Source: Nannocystaceae bacterium (lineage in GTDB: Bacteria > Myxococcota_A > Polyangia > Nannocystales > Nannocystaceae). Taken from it: a stretch of DNA of 64,000 bases. Where the stretch lies: contig JAIBBS010000006.1 in the NCBI GenBank assembly GCA_019694555.1, positions 1-64,000 of the forward strand, given 5' to 3'. The position numbers and the translations under genes are program-made. A model generated the notes under the pieces. The model was not told the DNA's origin. It saw only the letters and a program-made list of their open reading frames with translations, and ran no database searches. Positions 8,634 through 17,687 of this stretch are shown here, one piece after another (position 1 is the stretch's first letter; each line of letters opens with the position of its first letter).

Positions 8634-10352
8634 ATGCAGCGTGCCGCACACCGAGTTTCGATCGGGGTCGTCCTGGCCCTTTGCGCGTGCCACCGCGACG
8701 ACAGCGGTCACGCCGGTGACGATGGTGCCGACTCCGGCACCGGCGGCACCGAGGCCAGCGCGACCGCCGGCACCGGCGACACCGCGGCGACCGAGGGCGC
8801 CGACTCGGGCGATGCCACCGGCGATCCGGTCGACGTCTGCTCGACCATCGAGTTCGACAACGTCATCGACCAGGCCGCGTGCCCCGACATCCAGGGCATC
8901 GGCGTCAACCCGCCGCCGGCCGACGGCGTCGAGATCTGCCGCCGCCTCTACATCGACCTGCTCGGCGAGTCGCCGACCGACGTCGAGTACGAGCAGCACT
9001 GCAAGTACCACACGGCCGACGAGCTGGTGGACGACTTCATGGCGCGGCCCGAGTACATCCGCACCAGCCAGCGGATGTGGGCCGATCTGTTCCAGATGAA
9101 CTCGGCCGTCACGCACTACGCGTACATCGCCGAGCTCGACGCGATGGTCGGCCAGGTCTACGCCGGCACGATGACGCTGGGCCAGTTCGCCGGCATCGCG
9201 GCGACCCATCCGGGCTTCCTCGGTCGCTGGGACGGCAACGATCTGGTCGCGTTCAGCTTCCGCGCGTTCCTCGGTCGCGAGGCGACCCCGGCGGAGCGCC
9301 TCGCACTCGAGCCGCTGTGGCACCTGTGGGAAGAGCGTCCGGTCGCGGACCCGTACCAGAGCAACGCCAAGAACGTCGTCGTCGACACGCTCAACTGCGT
9401 CGCGCCCAACGAGGCCGACTGCCACAGCGACTTCTGGGGCGACGAGACCGTGCTCATCGCGCCGCCGGCACCCGGCGACCAGAGCGACCCCGGGCCCAAC
9501 ATCCTCGATCAGAGCACGCTGACCGATCAGCAGTGGGGCACGCTGCGCAAGCCCGGCGTGCTCATCGCGCAGCAGGCCGCGTTCTACGAGTCGTATGTCG
9601 ACCGCGCGCTCATGCGCTACCTCGGCTACGACGCCGGCGCTGCGCTGCCGCTGGTGCGCCAGGCGCTGGTCGATCTGATGACGCAGACCGACGGCAACGT
9701 CCGCGCGGTCGACTACCAGATCCTCACCAGCATCTTGTACCAGTCGACCAACCGCTACGACGAGACCGAGACGCCCGACGACGAGGACTGGGATCCGCCG
9801 TACCTCTCCGGCCCGCTCAAGCAGATGGACGCCGAGGACTGGCTGCGCAGCGCGTACAAGCTGGCGGGCGCGCCCAAGCTCGCCTGCGATCACCGCTACC
9901 CCGAGGTGCAGTCGGGCGCGATGGGCTTCCACCCGCACACCTACGCGACGATGCCCAACGGCTCGCCCGACTACGAGCTGCGCGACAAGGCGCAGCTGCT
10001 GGGCGGCTGCCCCGACCGCGTGGCGCAGTTCCGCGAGTCTCGCACCGGTCTCATCGCCGCGCTGACGCAGGCGACGCTGACCGCCGAGCTGTGCGCGATG
10101 GCCGGGGCCAGCGCGCCGATCTACCCCTTCGCGGTCGTCGACGATCCCAACGACAAGTCGGAAGAGGCGCTGTGGGAAGCGGTCGATCAGGTCTACTCGG
10201 CCGCGCTCATCCGCCCGGTCATGGACGGTGCGACCGACGGCGTCGACGAGGGCATCACGTTGTGCCGCGACGACCTCGAGTGCACGCCCACCGAGTTCGC
10301 GGTCCAGGCCTGCCGGCTCGTGCTCAAGTCGGCCGACTTCATCTACTACTGA
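8634..10352 (+). CDS. DUF1549-like planctomycete-type surface lipoprotein
   Basis: The 572-residue product has a lipobox (VVLALCAC), an Asp/Gly/Ser/Thr linker to about residue 60, then CRRLYIDLLGESPTDVEY. This is the hallmark N-terminal motif of DUF1549 (usually RRxYLDLxGxxPT), followed by MARPEYIRTSQRMWADLF. A second copy-like stretch, VAFSFRAFLGREATPAERLAL, follows. No CxxCH is present, unlike many fusions of this family. ATG 8634 is preceded by AGGAAGG at good spacing. It is followed after 31 nt by a DUF1501 protein, the standard partner of DUF1549 in planctomycetes, and then by a cytochrome-like lipoprotein. The three form an operon. Molecular function is unknown. Confidence 0.75.
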   Translation: MQRAAHRVSIGVVLALCACHRDDSGHAGDDGADSGTGGTEASATAGTGDTAATEGADSGDATGDPVDVCSTIEFDNVIDQAACPDIQGIGVNPPPADGVEICRRLYIDLLGESPTDVEYEQHCKYHTADELVDDFMARPEYIRTSQRMWADLFQMNSAVTHYAYIAELDAMVGQVYAGTMTLGQFAGIAATHPGFLGRWDGNDLVAFSFRAFLGREATPAERLALEPLWHLWEERPVADPYQSNAKNVVVDTLNCVAPNEADCHSDFWGDETVLIAPPAPGDQSDPGPNILDQSTLTDQQWGTLRKPGVLIAQQAAFYESYVDRALMRYLGYDAGAALPLVRQALVDLMTQTDGNVRAVDYQILTSILYQSTNRYDETETPDDEDWDPPYLSGPLKQMDAEDWLRSAYKLAGAPKLACDHRYPEVQSGAMGFHPHTYATMPNGSPDYELRDKAQLLGGCPDRVAQFRESRTGLIAALTQATLTAELCAMAGASAPIYPFAVVDDPNDKSEEALWEAVDQVYSAALIRPVMDGATDGVDEGITLCRDDLECTPTEFAVQACRLVLKSADFIYY

Positions 10353-10383
10353 GATCCACCTCGCCACGCCCAGGGACACCACC

Positions 10384-11793
10384 ATGCCGAAGCTCTCGAC
10401 CAATCGCCGGAACTTCCTGAAGCTGGGTCTGGGTGGCATCGCGACCGCTGCGGTCGCGCCACACCTGTGGATCCCGCGGATCAGCCGCGCGGGGATGGAC
10501 ATCCCGCGCTCGCGCCACAACCACATGCTGCTGTTCAACCTCGACGGCGGCGCGCGCACGGTGCCGATGTTCAACGGCGACGTCGACGCGATGTGGAATC
10601 CCTACGGCACGCAGTCGGGCAGCCCCGGCACCGAGTGGGGCGTGGGCGCGGTGTTCGACAACATGCCGTACCAGGACACCGTCGCGATGGGCATGGCCGC
10701 GGTGCCGCCGATCACGGCGATCAGCCACGAGATCGCGGTGCTCGCCACCATCGATCACACCCCGGGCGCGTCCTCGGGCGTCGGTGATCACCAGACCGCG
10801 CGCAACTGGATCGGCTCGGGCTTCGGCGAGGGCGGACCCGGCATCATCAGCCGCATCTACTCGGGCCACAAGAACTACACCGAAGGTGGCGGCGGCCTGG
10901 TGTTCCCGCCCGCGGTCATCGGCACCGGTCAGGCGACCACACCGCTGGGCATCCCGCACGGCTCGATCACGCCGGTGATGGTGCCGTCGCACGCGGAGTT
11001 CGTCGCGCAAAACGGTGACGACGCCGGTGGTCAGCCGGCGTGGGCACGCGCGCTCGAGGCCGGACTCGACGGCTACGCGGTCAGCTCGCGCAGCAATCGC
11101 CACAAGCAGGTCATCTCGCGCCTCGCCAACGGCAAGGCCAACGTCGAGGCGTTCCGCAACGTGTTCCTCGACCCCGCGCTCAAGGTCGAGGCCGAGCCCA
11201 CCGGCAGCGCGAACGGTCTGACCAACGCGCAGCTGGCCGCCATCCTCGGCACCAGCCAGCTGGGCCGCGACACCGCGCTGGCGCTGCGCTTCCTGGGCTA
11301 CGGCTCGGCGGCGGTGTGCATCGGCGACGCCGGCAACGCGGCGGCTTCGGTCGGCGGCTGGGACACGCACTCGGGCGAGATGACCGCGTACCCCGACTCG
11401 GCCAAGAACCTCGCGCGCGTGCTGTGCGGGGTCAACTACGCGCTCAAGCTCATGCCGCATCCCGAGGGCGGCACCTACTGGGATCACACCATCATCGGTT
11501 GCGTGACCGAGTTCGGTCGCGACAACGTGATGGACAATGGCTACAACTCGGGCGGCGGGTCCGATCACACCGGCGGTCCCGGCTCGCGCTACCAGGCCTA
11601 CTTCGTCACCGGCGGTCTGGTGACCAAGGGCGGCAAGATCTTCGGGCGCACCGATCCGTCGACGATGGACCTGATGCCGGGCGAGCCGGTGTTCGGCACC
11701 ACCGCGTTGTACGCGATGCTGTTCGCCGCGCTCGATATCGAGACCGAGAGCTTCTGGCCCGGCATCGCGCCGGTCGACGTGGTCTTCGGCTGA
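10384..11793 (+). CDS. DUF1501 (alkaline-phosphatase/sulfatase-superfamily) Tat protein
   Basis: The 469-residue product opens with a Tat signal (NRRNFLKLGLGGIATAAVAP). It contains DUF1501 landmarks: LLFNLDGGARTVPMFNG near the N-terminus, GGWDTHSG about residue 325, and the CVTEFGRD motif. DUF1501 is distantly related to the alkaline-phosphatase/sulfatase superfamily, and GWDTH and EFGR would carry metal-binding residues. A hydrolase on exported sugars or esters is plausible but unproven. It lies 31 nt after the DUF1549-like gene and 20 nt before the cytochrome-like lipoprotein. Confidence 0.83.
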   Translation: MPKLSTNRRNFLKLGLGGIATAAVAPHLWIPRISRAGMDIPRSRHNHMLLFNLDGGARTVPMFNGDVDAMWNPYGTQSGSPGTEWGVGAVFDNMPYQDTVAMGMAAVPPITAISHEIAVLATIDHTPGASSGVGDHQTARNWIGSGFGEGGPGIISRIYSGHKNYTEGGGGLVFPPAVIGTGQATTPLGIPHGSITPVMVPSHAEFVAQNGDDAGGQPAWARALEAGLDGYAVSSRSNRHKQVISRLANGKANVEAFRNVFLDPALKVEAEPTGSANGLTNAQLAAILGTSQLGRDTALALRFLGYGSAAVCIGDAGNAAASVGGWDTHSGEMTAYPDSAKNLARVLCGVNYALKLMPHPEGGTYWDHTIIGCVTEFGRDNVMDNGYNSGGGSDHTGGPGSRYQAYFVTGGLVTKGGKIFGRTDPSTMDLMPGEPVFGTTALYAMLFAALDIETESFWPGIAPVDVVFG

Positions 11794-11813
11794 ACCGACA
11801 GGGCAGGGGGGGC

Positions 11814-13160
11814 ATGCGCACGCGCTCATTCGCAACCGTGGTGTCGCTCTGGCTCGCAGCCGGCTGTCAGGTCGGCGATGGCGGTCGCTCGCAGTTCGGT
11901 GCCGACGGTGGCGACAGCACCGGTGAGGCCGGCTCTGCCACCGACGCCGACGGCGGCAGCTCCGGCGACGACGGCAGCGGCAGCGGCGAGTCGGGCGAGC
12001 CCGCGGACACCGGCGCGACCCCGGCGGCCGAGTACATCGACGAGGCCAAGAAGGAGTTCCCGACCTACCTCGATCTGCACGGCAAGGTCATCACGCGCAC
12101 GTGCTCGCCCAACGGCGGCGTGTGCCACAACGAGAAGGAATACCCGGATCTGCACACGCCCGACACGATGCTGTCGATGTTGGACGTGCCGTGCAACCTC
12201 GCCGAGACCGATCCGCTCAACCTGTTCGACGGTTGCGAGCCCACCGGCGACCGGCTGCGCTTCACCACCGGCAACAACACCACCTTCTCGTCCGAGATCG
12301 CCTACGTCGTGCTCAACGACGACGGCATGGGCACCACGCTCAACGCCGTGATCTACCTGCGCGACGCCATCCCCAACGCGATGGCGATGCCGGGCGTGTT
12401 CGAGAGCATCGTCATCGAGCGGCAGACCGCCAACGCGATGCTCACCGTCGGCATGATCGATGCTGCGGCCTCGTACGCCCCGGGCATGACCGCGCTGCAG
12501 ATCAACGGCTTCGAGATGCTCTCGACCGACGCCAAGACGCTGCTGCAGACCGACGTGCAGCAGGGCGATCCCAACCGCAACGGCACCTTCGGCGCCGACG
12601 AGCCCTACCGCATGCTGCTGCCGGGCGACCCGTGGAAGTCGTACATGCTGCAGCGCGTGCAGGGCAACGTGCCCGGCAGCCCGATGCCGCTGGCGAACCA
12701 GCCGCTGTCGTCGGCCGAGATCATCGCGATCGCGTGCTGGATCGAGGGCGCCGCCGAGGAAGGCGGCGACAGTGCCTACGCCGCGATCGACTACGACGGC
12801 TGCCAGTACGCCGCGGAGTTCGGCGAGACACCCACCGGCAGCGGCACGACGTTCTCCGAGGCGGTGCAGCCGATCCTCGCGTCCCGCTGCGCGACGCAGG
12901 GCTGCCACGGCGCGGTCGCTCCCGCCGCGGGCCTCGACCTGACGCTCGCCAACGCCTACGAGCAGCTGATGCTGCCCTCGACGCAGAACCCCGACGTGCC
13001 GCGTGTGACGCCCGGCAACCCGACCAACAGCTACCTGATGACGAAGCTGATCGGCAACGGCGTGTCCGGCGTGCAGATGCCGCTGGGCGCCGCGGCGCTG
13101 AGCGAGGAAGAGCTCGGCATCATCCGCACCTGGATCTCGTACGGCGCGCCCAACGACTAG
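11814..13160 (+). CDS. Cytochrome-c-like lipoprotein with unusual haem-type motifs
   Basis: The 448-residue product has a lipobox (LWLAAGC) and an acidic Gly/Ser linker to about residue 65. Two cysteine-histidine motifs are seen. The first is C97-x6-C104-H105, in a TCSPNGGVCHNEKEYPDLH context. The second is C359-x4-C364-H365, within SRCATQGCHG. Both keep the CH of a cytochrome haem site but have longer spacers than CxxCH. After the second, PRVTPGNPTNSYLMTKL and MPLG are typical of planctomycete-type cytochrome domains. It closes the DUF1549/DUF1501 operon. A role as electron carrier or as a disulphide-linked binding domain is inference. Confidence 0.75.
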   Translation: MRTRSFATVVSLWLAAGCQVGDGGRSQFGADGGDSTGEAGSATDADGGSSGDDGSGSGESGEPADTGATPAAEYIDEAKKEFPTYLDLHGKVITRTCSPNGGVCHNEKEYPDLHTPDTMLSMLDVPCNLAETDPLNLFDGCEPTGDRLRFTTGNNTTFSSEIAYVVLNDDGMGTTLNAVIYLRDAIPNAMAMPGVFESIVIERQTANAMLTVGMIDAAASYAPGMTALQINGFEMLSTDAKTLLQTDVQQGDPNRNGTFGADEPYRMLLPGDPWKSYMLQRVQGNVPGSPMPLANQPLSSAEIIAIACWIEGAAEEGGDSAYAAIDYDGCQYAAEFGETPTGSGTTFSEAVQPILASRCATQGCHGAVAPAAGLDLTLANAYEQLMLPSTQNPDVPRVTPGNPTNSYLMTKLIGNGVSGVQMPLGAAALSEEELGIIRTWISYGAPND

Positions 13161-13192
13161 CAGCGCGTGCTGCCGGGTTTCCCCACGCGCTG
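13161..13192 (+). terminator. Nine-bp-stem hairpin after the DUF1501 operon (copy A of a dispersed repeat)
   Basis: CAGCGCGTG (13161-13169) pairs perfectly with CACGCGCTG (13184-13192) across a 14-nt loop containing CCGGGTTTCCC, immediately after the stop codon. No T-run follows. The interior, read on the other strand, recurs at 37281-37307, so it may be a small repeat element rather than a plain terminator. Confidence 0.55.
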
Positions 13193-13267
13193 CCAGCGTC
13201 CGGCGCGACCTGTGAGCGCCCAACCCGCGGGGACCGCATCGGGTATCCTGGCGGTGGAGTCCCTGCC

Positions 13268-14269
13268 GTGAGCCGCGTTCGATCCCAGCGACTGTTCGTG
13301 ATCGCCGGCCTCTGCACGGCGCTCGGGTGCCACGCCGAGGGCGAGGGTGGCAGCTTCGATTTCGGCCAGACCACCGGCACCGGTGGCACCACCGCGCCGA
13401 CGGGCACCAGCAGCGGCAGCACCAGCACCAGCGGCAGCGGCAGCGGCGAGAGCAGCAGCTCCGGCGGTTCGAGCAGCTCGAGCAGCACCGGCGCCGACGA
13501 GTCCTCGTCCGGCGGCCTGCCGACCGAGCCCTGCACCGGGCTCGACATCCTGGTCGTCATCGACAACTCCGACACCATGGCCGAGGAGCAGGCGAAGCTC
13601 GGCATGGCGCTGAGCCCCTTCATCGCGCAGCTCAACGAACAGCTGCCGGGCATCGTCGGCTCGATCCAGGTCGGCGTGATCACCACCGATGCGCCGCAGA
13701 TGGTCGTGGCCAACCCGACCATGACCTGCACGCCGTACGCGAGCGGTACCAACTGGATGAGCTTCGGCCCCACGCTCGCGACCGAGCTGGCGTGCGCGAG
13801 CGCGGTCGGTACGATGGGCGATCCCGACGAGCGCCCGATGCAGATGGCGATCGAGTCGCTCGGCGTCGAGCTCGTCGGCGACGGTGGCTTCAACGAGGGC
13901 TTCTTGCGCGAGGGCGCGCCGCTGCTGCTGCTCATCCTCAGCGACGAAGAAGACGACTTCGAAGCGATCACCGAGTGGGGCAGTCAGGGTGATCCGGCCG
14001 ATTGGGTCGACGCGCTCGCGGCGACCCAAGGTGGCTACGTGCAGAACGTGATCCCGCTGGCGCTCGTCGGCACCGACCCGCCCAACGCGTGCCCGCCGTT
14101 CCAGTGGGACGGCGTGACCGGGGCCGAGATCGCCACCCGCATCGCCGAGTTCGTCGACGCGTTCCCCCATGGCGGCGTCGGCGACATCTGTGCGGCCGAG
14201 TACATGACGTTCCTCGGCGGCGCGGTCGCGGACGTGGTCGCGGCCTGCAACGCGCACGTCCCCGAGTGA
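13268..14269 (+). CDS. von Willebrand factor A-like lipoprotein
   Basis: The 333-residue product starts at GTG with GGTGGAG about 9 nt upstream. It has a lipobox (GLCTALGC), a long Ser/Thr/Gly linker (residues 30-85) and a VWA-type domain. The MIDAS-like motif is D99-N-S101-D-T103-M within ILVVIDNSDTM, followed by a helix and IQVGVITTD. A later LLLLILSDEEDDF strand carries further acidic residues. VWA domains bind a metal and a protein ligand; similar proteins are common on myxobacterial surfaces. The gene stands between the DUF1501 operon and the second DUF1592 pair, with its own TATCCT element 18 nt upstream, so it is probably a separate transcript. Confidence 0.75.
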   Translation: MSRVRSQRLFVIAGLCTALGCHAEGEGGSFDFGQTTGTGGTTAPTGTSSGSTSTSGSGSGESSSSGGSSSSSSTGADESSSGGLPTEPCTGLDILVVIDNSDTMAEEQAKLGMALSPFIAQLNEQLPGIVGSIQVGVITTDAPQMVVANPTMTCTPYASGTNWMSFGPTLATELACASAVGTMGDPDERPMQMAIESLGVELVGDGGFNEGFLREGAPLLLLILSDEEDDFEAITEWGSQGDPADWVDALAATQGGYVQNVIPLALVGTDPPNACPPFQWDGVTGAEIATRIAEFVDAFPHGGVGDICAAEYMTFLGGAVADVVAACNAHVPE

Positions 14270-14575
14270 CGCCGCGCGGCGCGAGCGTCCGCAGGCCGCG
14301 ACGGTTGGGGGCCAGTGGCCACGCTCGGTGGCGACGTGCGTGCCGATCACGTCGTCGGGGCCACGCCACGAACGCGCGCACGCACGCCCCGGCGGACAAT
14401 CGTCGCGATTGCGCGCCGAGGCTGTAACCAACACGCCGCTCGTGTCACGCACGCCCTCGCGATGCCCTGCTCGCGTTCGCACGCGTCGATCACGAGCCGC
14501 AAACGGCTTCCGCCGGGCGCCGCGCTCCTCTACTGTTTTCATCGCGCGCGCACGCCTCGGCGTCAGGGGGTCTCG
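14270..14575. other. Intergenic region, 306 bp, no gene seen
   Basis: No coding sequence is supported here. The only AT-rich patch is TACTGTTTTC at 14531-14540, about 39 nt before the next start, which could be the -10 region for the second DUF1592 operon. No hairpin or RNA motif was recognised. Confidence 0.45.
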
Positions 14576-16225
14576 ATGTCACGCACATGCCTTGCCTTCA
14601 CTTCGCTGCTGGTGACGCTCGCCGGCTGCTACAAGGGACCGCCCGGCGCCAGCGGGGACGCCAGCGCCGACGGTACCGCCGATGGCACCGCCAGCGAGGG
14701 CGGCAGCAGCGGCGGTACACCCGAGGCGCCCGAGCTCGGCGGCGTGGGCCAGGTCGGCATGCGCCGGCTGTCGGTCGACGAGTACGACCGCACCATCGCC
14801 GACTTGCTGGGCGACGACACGCGGCCGGGCGCGACGCTGCTGGCCGAGGACGTCGCGGATCCCTACGACAACCAGATCTCCAACCAGCAGGCCAATCGTC
14901 CGCTCATCGAGGCGCTCGAGCAGCTCGCCGGCGAGATCACCGGGCGCCTGCTCGAGGACACCGCGCGCCGCGACCAGGTCGTGGGTTGTCAGCCCGCGGC
15001 GACGGGCGACGAGGCCTGCATGAGCGAGTTCACCGCTCGCTTCGGCCGCCGCGCGTTGCGGCGGCCGCTGTCGGACGAGGAGGTCGCGCGCTACGTCGAC
15101 CTGGGCCTGCAGTTCGCCGCCGACGAGGACGACTTCTACGCCGGCGTCGGGGTCATCCTGCGCGTCTTCCTGCAGGACCCCGAGTTCGTGTACCGCGTCG
15201 AGGTCGGCACCGAGACCGACGAACCCGGCGTGTTCCGGCTGTCGTCCTTCGAGGTCGCGACGCGGCTGTCGTACTTCCTGTGGGGCACCACGCCCAGCGA
15301 CGAGCTGCTCGACCGTGCCGAGGCCGGCGAGCTCGCGACCGCCGAGGACGTGCGCGCGGTCGCGGCCGAGATGATCGCAGACGAGCGCGCGATGGATCGC
15401 ATCGACCGCTTCCACTCGCTGTGGCTGGGCTACTACCGCCTGCCGCACTCGGCCGAGCTGACCACCGCGATGCGCACCGAGACGCGCATGCTGCTCGAGA
15501 AGACCATCATGCAGGACCAGGGCGACTGGCGCGGGATGTTCTCGGCCACCGGCACCTTCGTGAACGACTTCCTCGCCCAGCACTACGGGCTGCCGGCGCC
15601 GGGCAGCGACGCGTTCAGCTGGGTCGAGTACGGCGACTCCGGCCGCGCGGGCCTGCTCAGCCACGGCTCGTTCCTGTCGGTCGCGGGCAAGTACGGCGAC
15701 ACCAGCCCGACCCAGCGCGGCAAGATCATCCGCAAGCGTCTGTTCTGCCAGGTCATCCCGCCGCCGCCGCCGGACGTCAACATCGACGAGCCGCCGCCGG
15801 AGGTGGACAGCCCGTGCAAGATCGACCGCTACAACATGAGCCGCATCGACGGCTGCAGCGCGTGTCACTCGCTGATGGATCCGGTCGGCTTCGGGCTGGA
15901 GAACTACGACCAGCAGGGCCGCTTCCGCACCACCGACAACGGCCTGCCCGAGTGCGTGATCGAGGGCAGCGGTGAGATCGACGGACAGAGCTTCCAGGGC
16001 CCCGCGGGCCTGGCCACGCTGTTGGCCGAGGAGGGCCTGCTCGACACCTGCATCGTCTACCAGAGCTATCAGTTCGCGATGGGCCACCCCGTCGCCGACG
16101 ACGACCAGCGCTACGTCGACGATCTCGTGACCGCGTTCGCCGACGGCGGCTACCGCTTCGACGAGCTCGTGCTCGACCTCGTCGGCGACGAGGCGTTCCT
16201 GTATCGCCGCGAGGAGGAGGGCTGA
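14576..16225 (+). CDS. DUF1592/DUF1588 planctomycete-type surface lipoprotein (copy 2)
   Basis: The 549-residue product has a lipobox (LLVTLAGC) and an Ala/Gly/Ser linker. It repeats the architecture of the protein at 497-2197: a DUF1587-like LSVDEYDRTIADLLGDD; a DUF1595-like FGRRALRRPLSDEE; DUF1592 (EVATRLSYFLWGTTPSDELL); DUF1588 with haem-like C427-S-A-C430-H431 followed by MDPVGFGLENYDQQGRFRTTD; and a DUF1585-like end. This copy has an extra insert (PPPEVDSPCKIDRYNMSRIDG) before the CxxCH. A GTCAGGGGG run upstream may act as the ribosome-binding site. It is followed 3 nt later by DUF1552 copy 2. Confidence 0.83.
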   Translation: MSRTCLAFTSLLVTLAGCYKGPPGASGDASADGTADGTASEGGSSGGTPEAPELGGVGQVGMRRLSVDEYDRTIADLLGDDTRPGATLLAEDVADPYDNQISNQQANRPLIEALEQLAGEITGRLLEDTARRDQVVGCQPAATGDEACMSEFTARFGRRALRRPLSDEEVARYVDLGLQFAADEDDFYAGVGVILRVFLQDPEFVYRVEVGTETDEPGVFRLSSFEVATRLSYFLWGTTPSDELLDRAEAGELATAEDVRAVAAEMIADERAMDRIDRFHSLWLGYYRLPHSAELTTAMRTETRMLLEKTIMQDQGDWRGMFSATGTFVNDFLAQHYGLPAPGSDAFSWVEYGDSGRAGLLSHGSFLSVAGKYGDTSPTQRGKIIRKRLFCQVIPPPPPDVNIDEPPPEVDSPCKIDRYNMSRIDGCSACHSLMDPVGFGLENYDQQGRFRTTDNGLPECVIEGSGEIDGQSFQGPAGLATLLAEEGLLDTCIVYQSYQFAMGHPVADDDQRYVDDLVTAFADGGYRFDELVLDLVGDEAFLYRREEEG

Positions 16226-16228
16226 GCC

Positions 16229-17686
16229 ATGGCCATCAAGTCACTGCATCGACGGACGTTCCTGCGTGGGCTCGGTGGGATCGCGGTGGGCCTGCCCGTG
16301 CTCGAGATCATGCTCGACCGGCACGGCCGCGCGCTCGCGGGGGGCGGCGCCATGGCGAAGCACTTCTTCGTCGGCTTCCACGGCCAGGCCATGGGCGGCG
16401 ACGGCGATCCCGAACAGGATCGCTACCGACCCGACACGCTGGGGCCGAACTACGACCTCAAGCAGGCCACGATGCCGCTGGGCAACTACAACGACGTGCG
16501 CCAGCAGGTCTCGATCATCAGCAACCTGCGCATCCCGTACAACAACTCGGGGCCCGGCAGCTGGAACACCGAGTTCCACCTCGGCGCGATGCCGCCGCTT
16601 TTGTGCGGCGTCAGCAACCCCGACGACAGCAGCGCGTGCCGGGGCATCACCGCCGACCAGGTCGTGGCCAACGCCATCGGTGCCGGGACCAAGTTCGCGA
16701 CCGGCTTGCAGTACAACGTGCAGCCGTCGTGGTACCTGACCGACAGCGCGCCGTACGGCCGTGACGTCATCTCGTACAAGTCCGACGGTGCCGGCGGCGT
16801 CGTGCCCAACCCGGGACAGACCAGCCCGCAGGCCGCGTTCATGGCGCTGTTCCAGGGCTTCGTGCCGCCCGATCCCACCGATGCGCTCGCGGCCCAGCGC
16901 GAGCTCGCGCGGCGCAAGAGCGTGCTCGATCTGGTCCATGGCGACATCGATCGGCTGATGCCGCGGCTGAGTGCCGCGGACAAGATCCGCATGCAGCGTC
17001 ACCTCGACGAGATCCGCGACCTCGAGAACCGTCTGGCCGCGATCCCGCCCGATGCCGGCGGCGAGTGCATGATGTACGCGGACCCCGGTGCCGACCCGCC
17101 GATCGGTGGCAACAATGCCGGCACCGGCGGCGACGGTTTCGACACCAACGCGGGCTACAGCGACGAGGACACCCGCGCGCGGCGCTTCTCGGATCTCGTG
17201 CACATGGCCTTCGTGTGCGACCTGTCGCGATCGGTCGCGATGCAGTACACGATGGCGCAGTCGCACATGAGTGCCTTCCCGTTCACGGGCATCCCGTACG
17301 ACCAGCACGAGGTCGGACACTCGGTCGGCACCACCGACGCGGTCAGCCAGATCCTCGCGTGGCAGCTGGATCAGTTCGCGTACCTGGTGGCGAAGCTGCG
17401 CGACACGCCCGAGGGCGCCGGCTCGGTGCTCGACAACACCGCGATGGTGTTGCTGTACGAAGGCGGCCACGGCCTCGATCCCGCGACCGGCGATCCGAAC
17501 CGCACGCACTCGACCGAGAACATGATCGTCACGGTCGCAGGCCGTGCCGGCGGCATGCTCGCGGGCCATCACCTCGACGGCGGCGGGCTGCACCCGGTCA
17601 ACGTGCTCAACACGGCGATGCGGGCGGTCGGGGTCGACGAGGACCTCGGCGAGGTCGTCGGCATCGTGCCGGAGCTGTTGCCCTGA
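16229..17686 (+). CDS. DUF1552 (HXXSHH-family) Tat-exported protein (copy 2)
   Basis: The 485-residue product has a Tat signal (HRRTFLRGLGGIAVGLPVLE), FFVGFHGQAMGGDGDPEQD near the N-terminus and a long middle region. The family histidine motif is here degenerate: Q359-H-E-V-G-H364-S. Copy 1 has HHDLTH, so the two copies differ in the residues that define the family. It lies 3 nt after the DUF1592 gene and overlaps nothing; an SDR gene starts 1 nt after its stop. Function is unknown beyond the conserved pairing. Confidence 0.83.
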   Translation: MAIKSLHRRTFLRGLGGIAVGLPVLEIMLDRHGRALAGGGAMAKHFFVGFHGQAMGGDGDPEQDRYRPDTLGPNYDLKQATMPLGNYNDVRQQVSIISNLRIPYNNSGPGSWNTEFHLGAMPPLLCGVSNPDDSSACRGITADQVVANAIGAGTKFATGLQYNVQPSWYLTDSAPYGRDVISYKSDGAGGVVPNPGQTSPQAAFMALFQGFVPPDPTDALAAQRELARRKSVLDLVHGDIDRLMPRLSAADKIRMQRHLDEIRDLENRLAAIPPDAGGECMMYADPGADPPIGGNNAGTGGDGFDTNAGYSDEDTRARRFSDLVHMAFVCDLSRSVAMQYTMAQSHMSAFPFTGIPYDQHEVGHSVGTTDAVSQILAWQLDQFAYLVAKLRDTPEGAGSVLDNTAMVLLYEGGHGLDPATGDPNRTHSTENMIVTVAGRAGGMLAGHHLDGGGLHPVNVLNTAMRAVGVDEDLGEVVGIVPELLP

Positions 17687-17687
17687 G

